NCBI GenBank assembly: GCA_016935955.1
Contig: JAFGPY010000270.1
Location: forward strand, 1 to 6,011
DNA length: 6,011 bases
Source: Planctomycetota bacterium
GTDB lineage: Bacteria; Planctomycetota; Phycisphaerae; FEN-1346; JAACEH01
Reading direction: 5' to 3'
Under the pieces are notes generated by a model. The model had not been told where the DNA came from. It did not search any database and saw only the letters and a program-made list of their open reading frames with translations. The position numbers and the translations under genes are program-made. The stretch's first letter is position 1; the number at the start of each line of letters is the position of its first letter. This document shows, piece by piece, positions 5,741-6,011 of the stretch.

Positions 5741-5769
5741 AAAATAGCTCTGGCGACCGCGAAATTCAA
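5741..5769 (-). promoter_or_regulatory. Candidate sigma70-type promoter for argB-argD-argF-rph
   Basis: On the minus strand TTGAAT (5769-5764) and TATTTT (5746-5741) are separated by exactly 17 bases. Each box matches the consensus at four of six positions. The segment is AT-rich against a GC-rich background and lies 116 bases before the argB GTG, with no other good pair nearby. Transcription would start near 5734. Confidence 0.5.
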
Positions 5770-5821
5770 AGGAAAAAGACCCGTCGCCGGGCATGCCGCG
5801 GCCGGCCCGTCAGGCACCGTG

Positions 5822-5851
5822 GGGTGGCGTGGCCACGCTTGTGTGGCCACG
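5822..5851 (+). repeat. GGGTGGC-headed hairpin repeat, copy A
   Basis: GGGTGGC (5822-5828) leads into a 9-bp stem (5828-5836 with 5843-5851) and a 6-base loop. The left arm is itself part of the 10-base palindrome CGTGGCCACG (5828-5837). Copy B, with the same heading, lies in the opposite orientation at 5872-5903. Confidence 0.65.
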
Positions 5852-5871
5852 AGCACAACCTCAGGGCGAAT

Positions 5872-5903
5872 CATGGTCACGCTTCGCGTGAACCATGCCA
5901 CCC
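5872..5903 (-). repeat. GGGTGGC-headed hairpin repeat, copy B (inverted)
   Basis: On the minus strand GGGTGGC (5903-5897) leads into a stem of 11 base pairs with one bulged base (5886-5897 against 5872-5882) and a GAA loop. It shares the heading and the following R-T-G-G with copy A, and GTGGCATGG exactly with the hairpin at 5947. Confidence 0.65.
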
Positions 5904-5946
5904 GGTTCGGCGCCTCGGGACGGTTGCTAGGTTCTGTCTGAAAACC

Positions 5947-5970
5947 GTGGCATGGGCATCTTGCCCATGC
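5947..5970 (+). repeat. Nine-bp hairpin with TCT loop, first of a tandem pair
   Basis: The stem GCATGGGCA (5950-5958) pairs with TGCCCATGC (5962-5970) around loop TCT, preceded by GTGGC (5947-5951), which overlaps the start of the stem. It has the same layout as the hairpin at 5974-5994. Confidence 0.7.
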
Positions 5971-5973
5971 GTT

Positions 5974-5994
5974 CCACGGGCGTCTCGCCCGTGG
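5974..5994 (+). repeat. Nine-bp hairpin with TCT loop, second of a tandem pair
   Basis: The stem CCACGGGCG (5974-5982) pairs with CGCCCGTGG (5986-5994) around loop TCT. Compared with the hairpin at 5950-5970, it differs at three base pairs and every difference is compensated on the other arm. This indicates common origin with conserved pairing. Confidence 0.7.
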
Positions 5995-6011
5995 CAAGCG
6001 GTCCAAACCCA

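Larger units (their letters stand above)
5770..6011. other. Gene-free region upstream of the argB promoter
   Basis: No supported gene. The region is largely made of hairpin-forming repeats at 5822-5851, 5872-5903, 5947-5970 and 5974-5994. An open frame on the minus strand over 5638-6006 runs through these palindromes and has no protein-like features. Confidence 0.65.

Noticed and set aside
5757..5774. Possible ARG box (ArgR operator) at the argB promoter
   Set aside because: Only the half-site TTTGAATT is present; the inverted second half expected for an ArgR box is missing.
5820..6000. CRISPR array
   Set aside because: The hairpins are not regularly spaced direct repeats with unique spacers; they alternate in orientation and differ in stem sequence.
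5638..6006. 122-codon minus-strand open frame in the region upstream of argB
   Set aside because: It is made of palindromic repeats and leader, ends overlapping the argB ribosome site, and has no domain or convincing start signal.

Overview
The window is a GC-rich bacterial chromosomal segment in which every supported gene lies on the minus strand. Read in the direction of transcription (high to low coordinates), the order is argB, argD, argF, rph, a predicted lipoprotein with two SPOR-like repeats, and the 5' part of rdgB, which runs off the left edge. The organism is not identified by any single marker. High GC, a partial arginine cluster joined to rph-rdgB, and intergenic gaps packed with palindromes of the 'CATGGGC-TCT-GCCCATG' kind together suggest an environmental Planctomycetota-like bacterium (inference, moderate to low confidence).

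Right end (5626-6011): no gene. The outer half holds four hairpins from related palindromic repeats. The inner half holds a plausible sigma70-type promoter and a roughly 110-nt leader for argB. From 5625 to 2449 come argB (N-acetylglutamate kinase), argD (acetylornithine aminotransferase) and argF (ornithine carbamoyltransferase), which are steps 2, 4 and 6 of arginine biosynthesis. argD and argF are separated by one base. argB and argD are separated by 167 bases that contain an inverted pair of GTAG-type REP elements. rph (RNase PH) follows argF after 36 bases and is probably in the same transcript.

From 1689 to 1332 there is a 358-base gap. It contains an inverted pair of a different, 48-base, two-hairpin repeat and possibly a weak promoter for the next gene. 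The lipoprotein gene (1331-423) and rdgB (from 371) then follow. RdgB (house-cleaning dITP/XTP pyrophosphatase) and RNase PH (tRNA 3' trimming) are often neighbours in bacteria; here the envelope protein gene sits between them.

Main points of interest: each of the three long gaps carries its own palindromic repeat family, arranged mostly as inverted pairs, with compensatory base changes that point to selection or mobilisation as hairpins; and a little-characterised double-SPOR lipoprotein lies between two nucleic-acid housekeeping genes. I see no CRISPR array, tRNA, rRNA, transposase gene or defence system.
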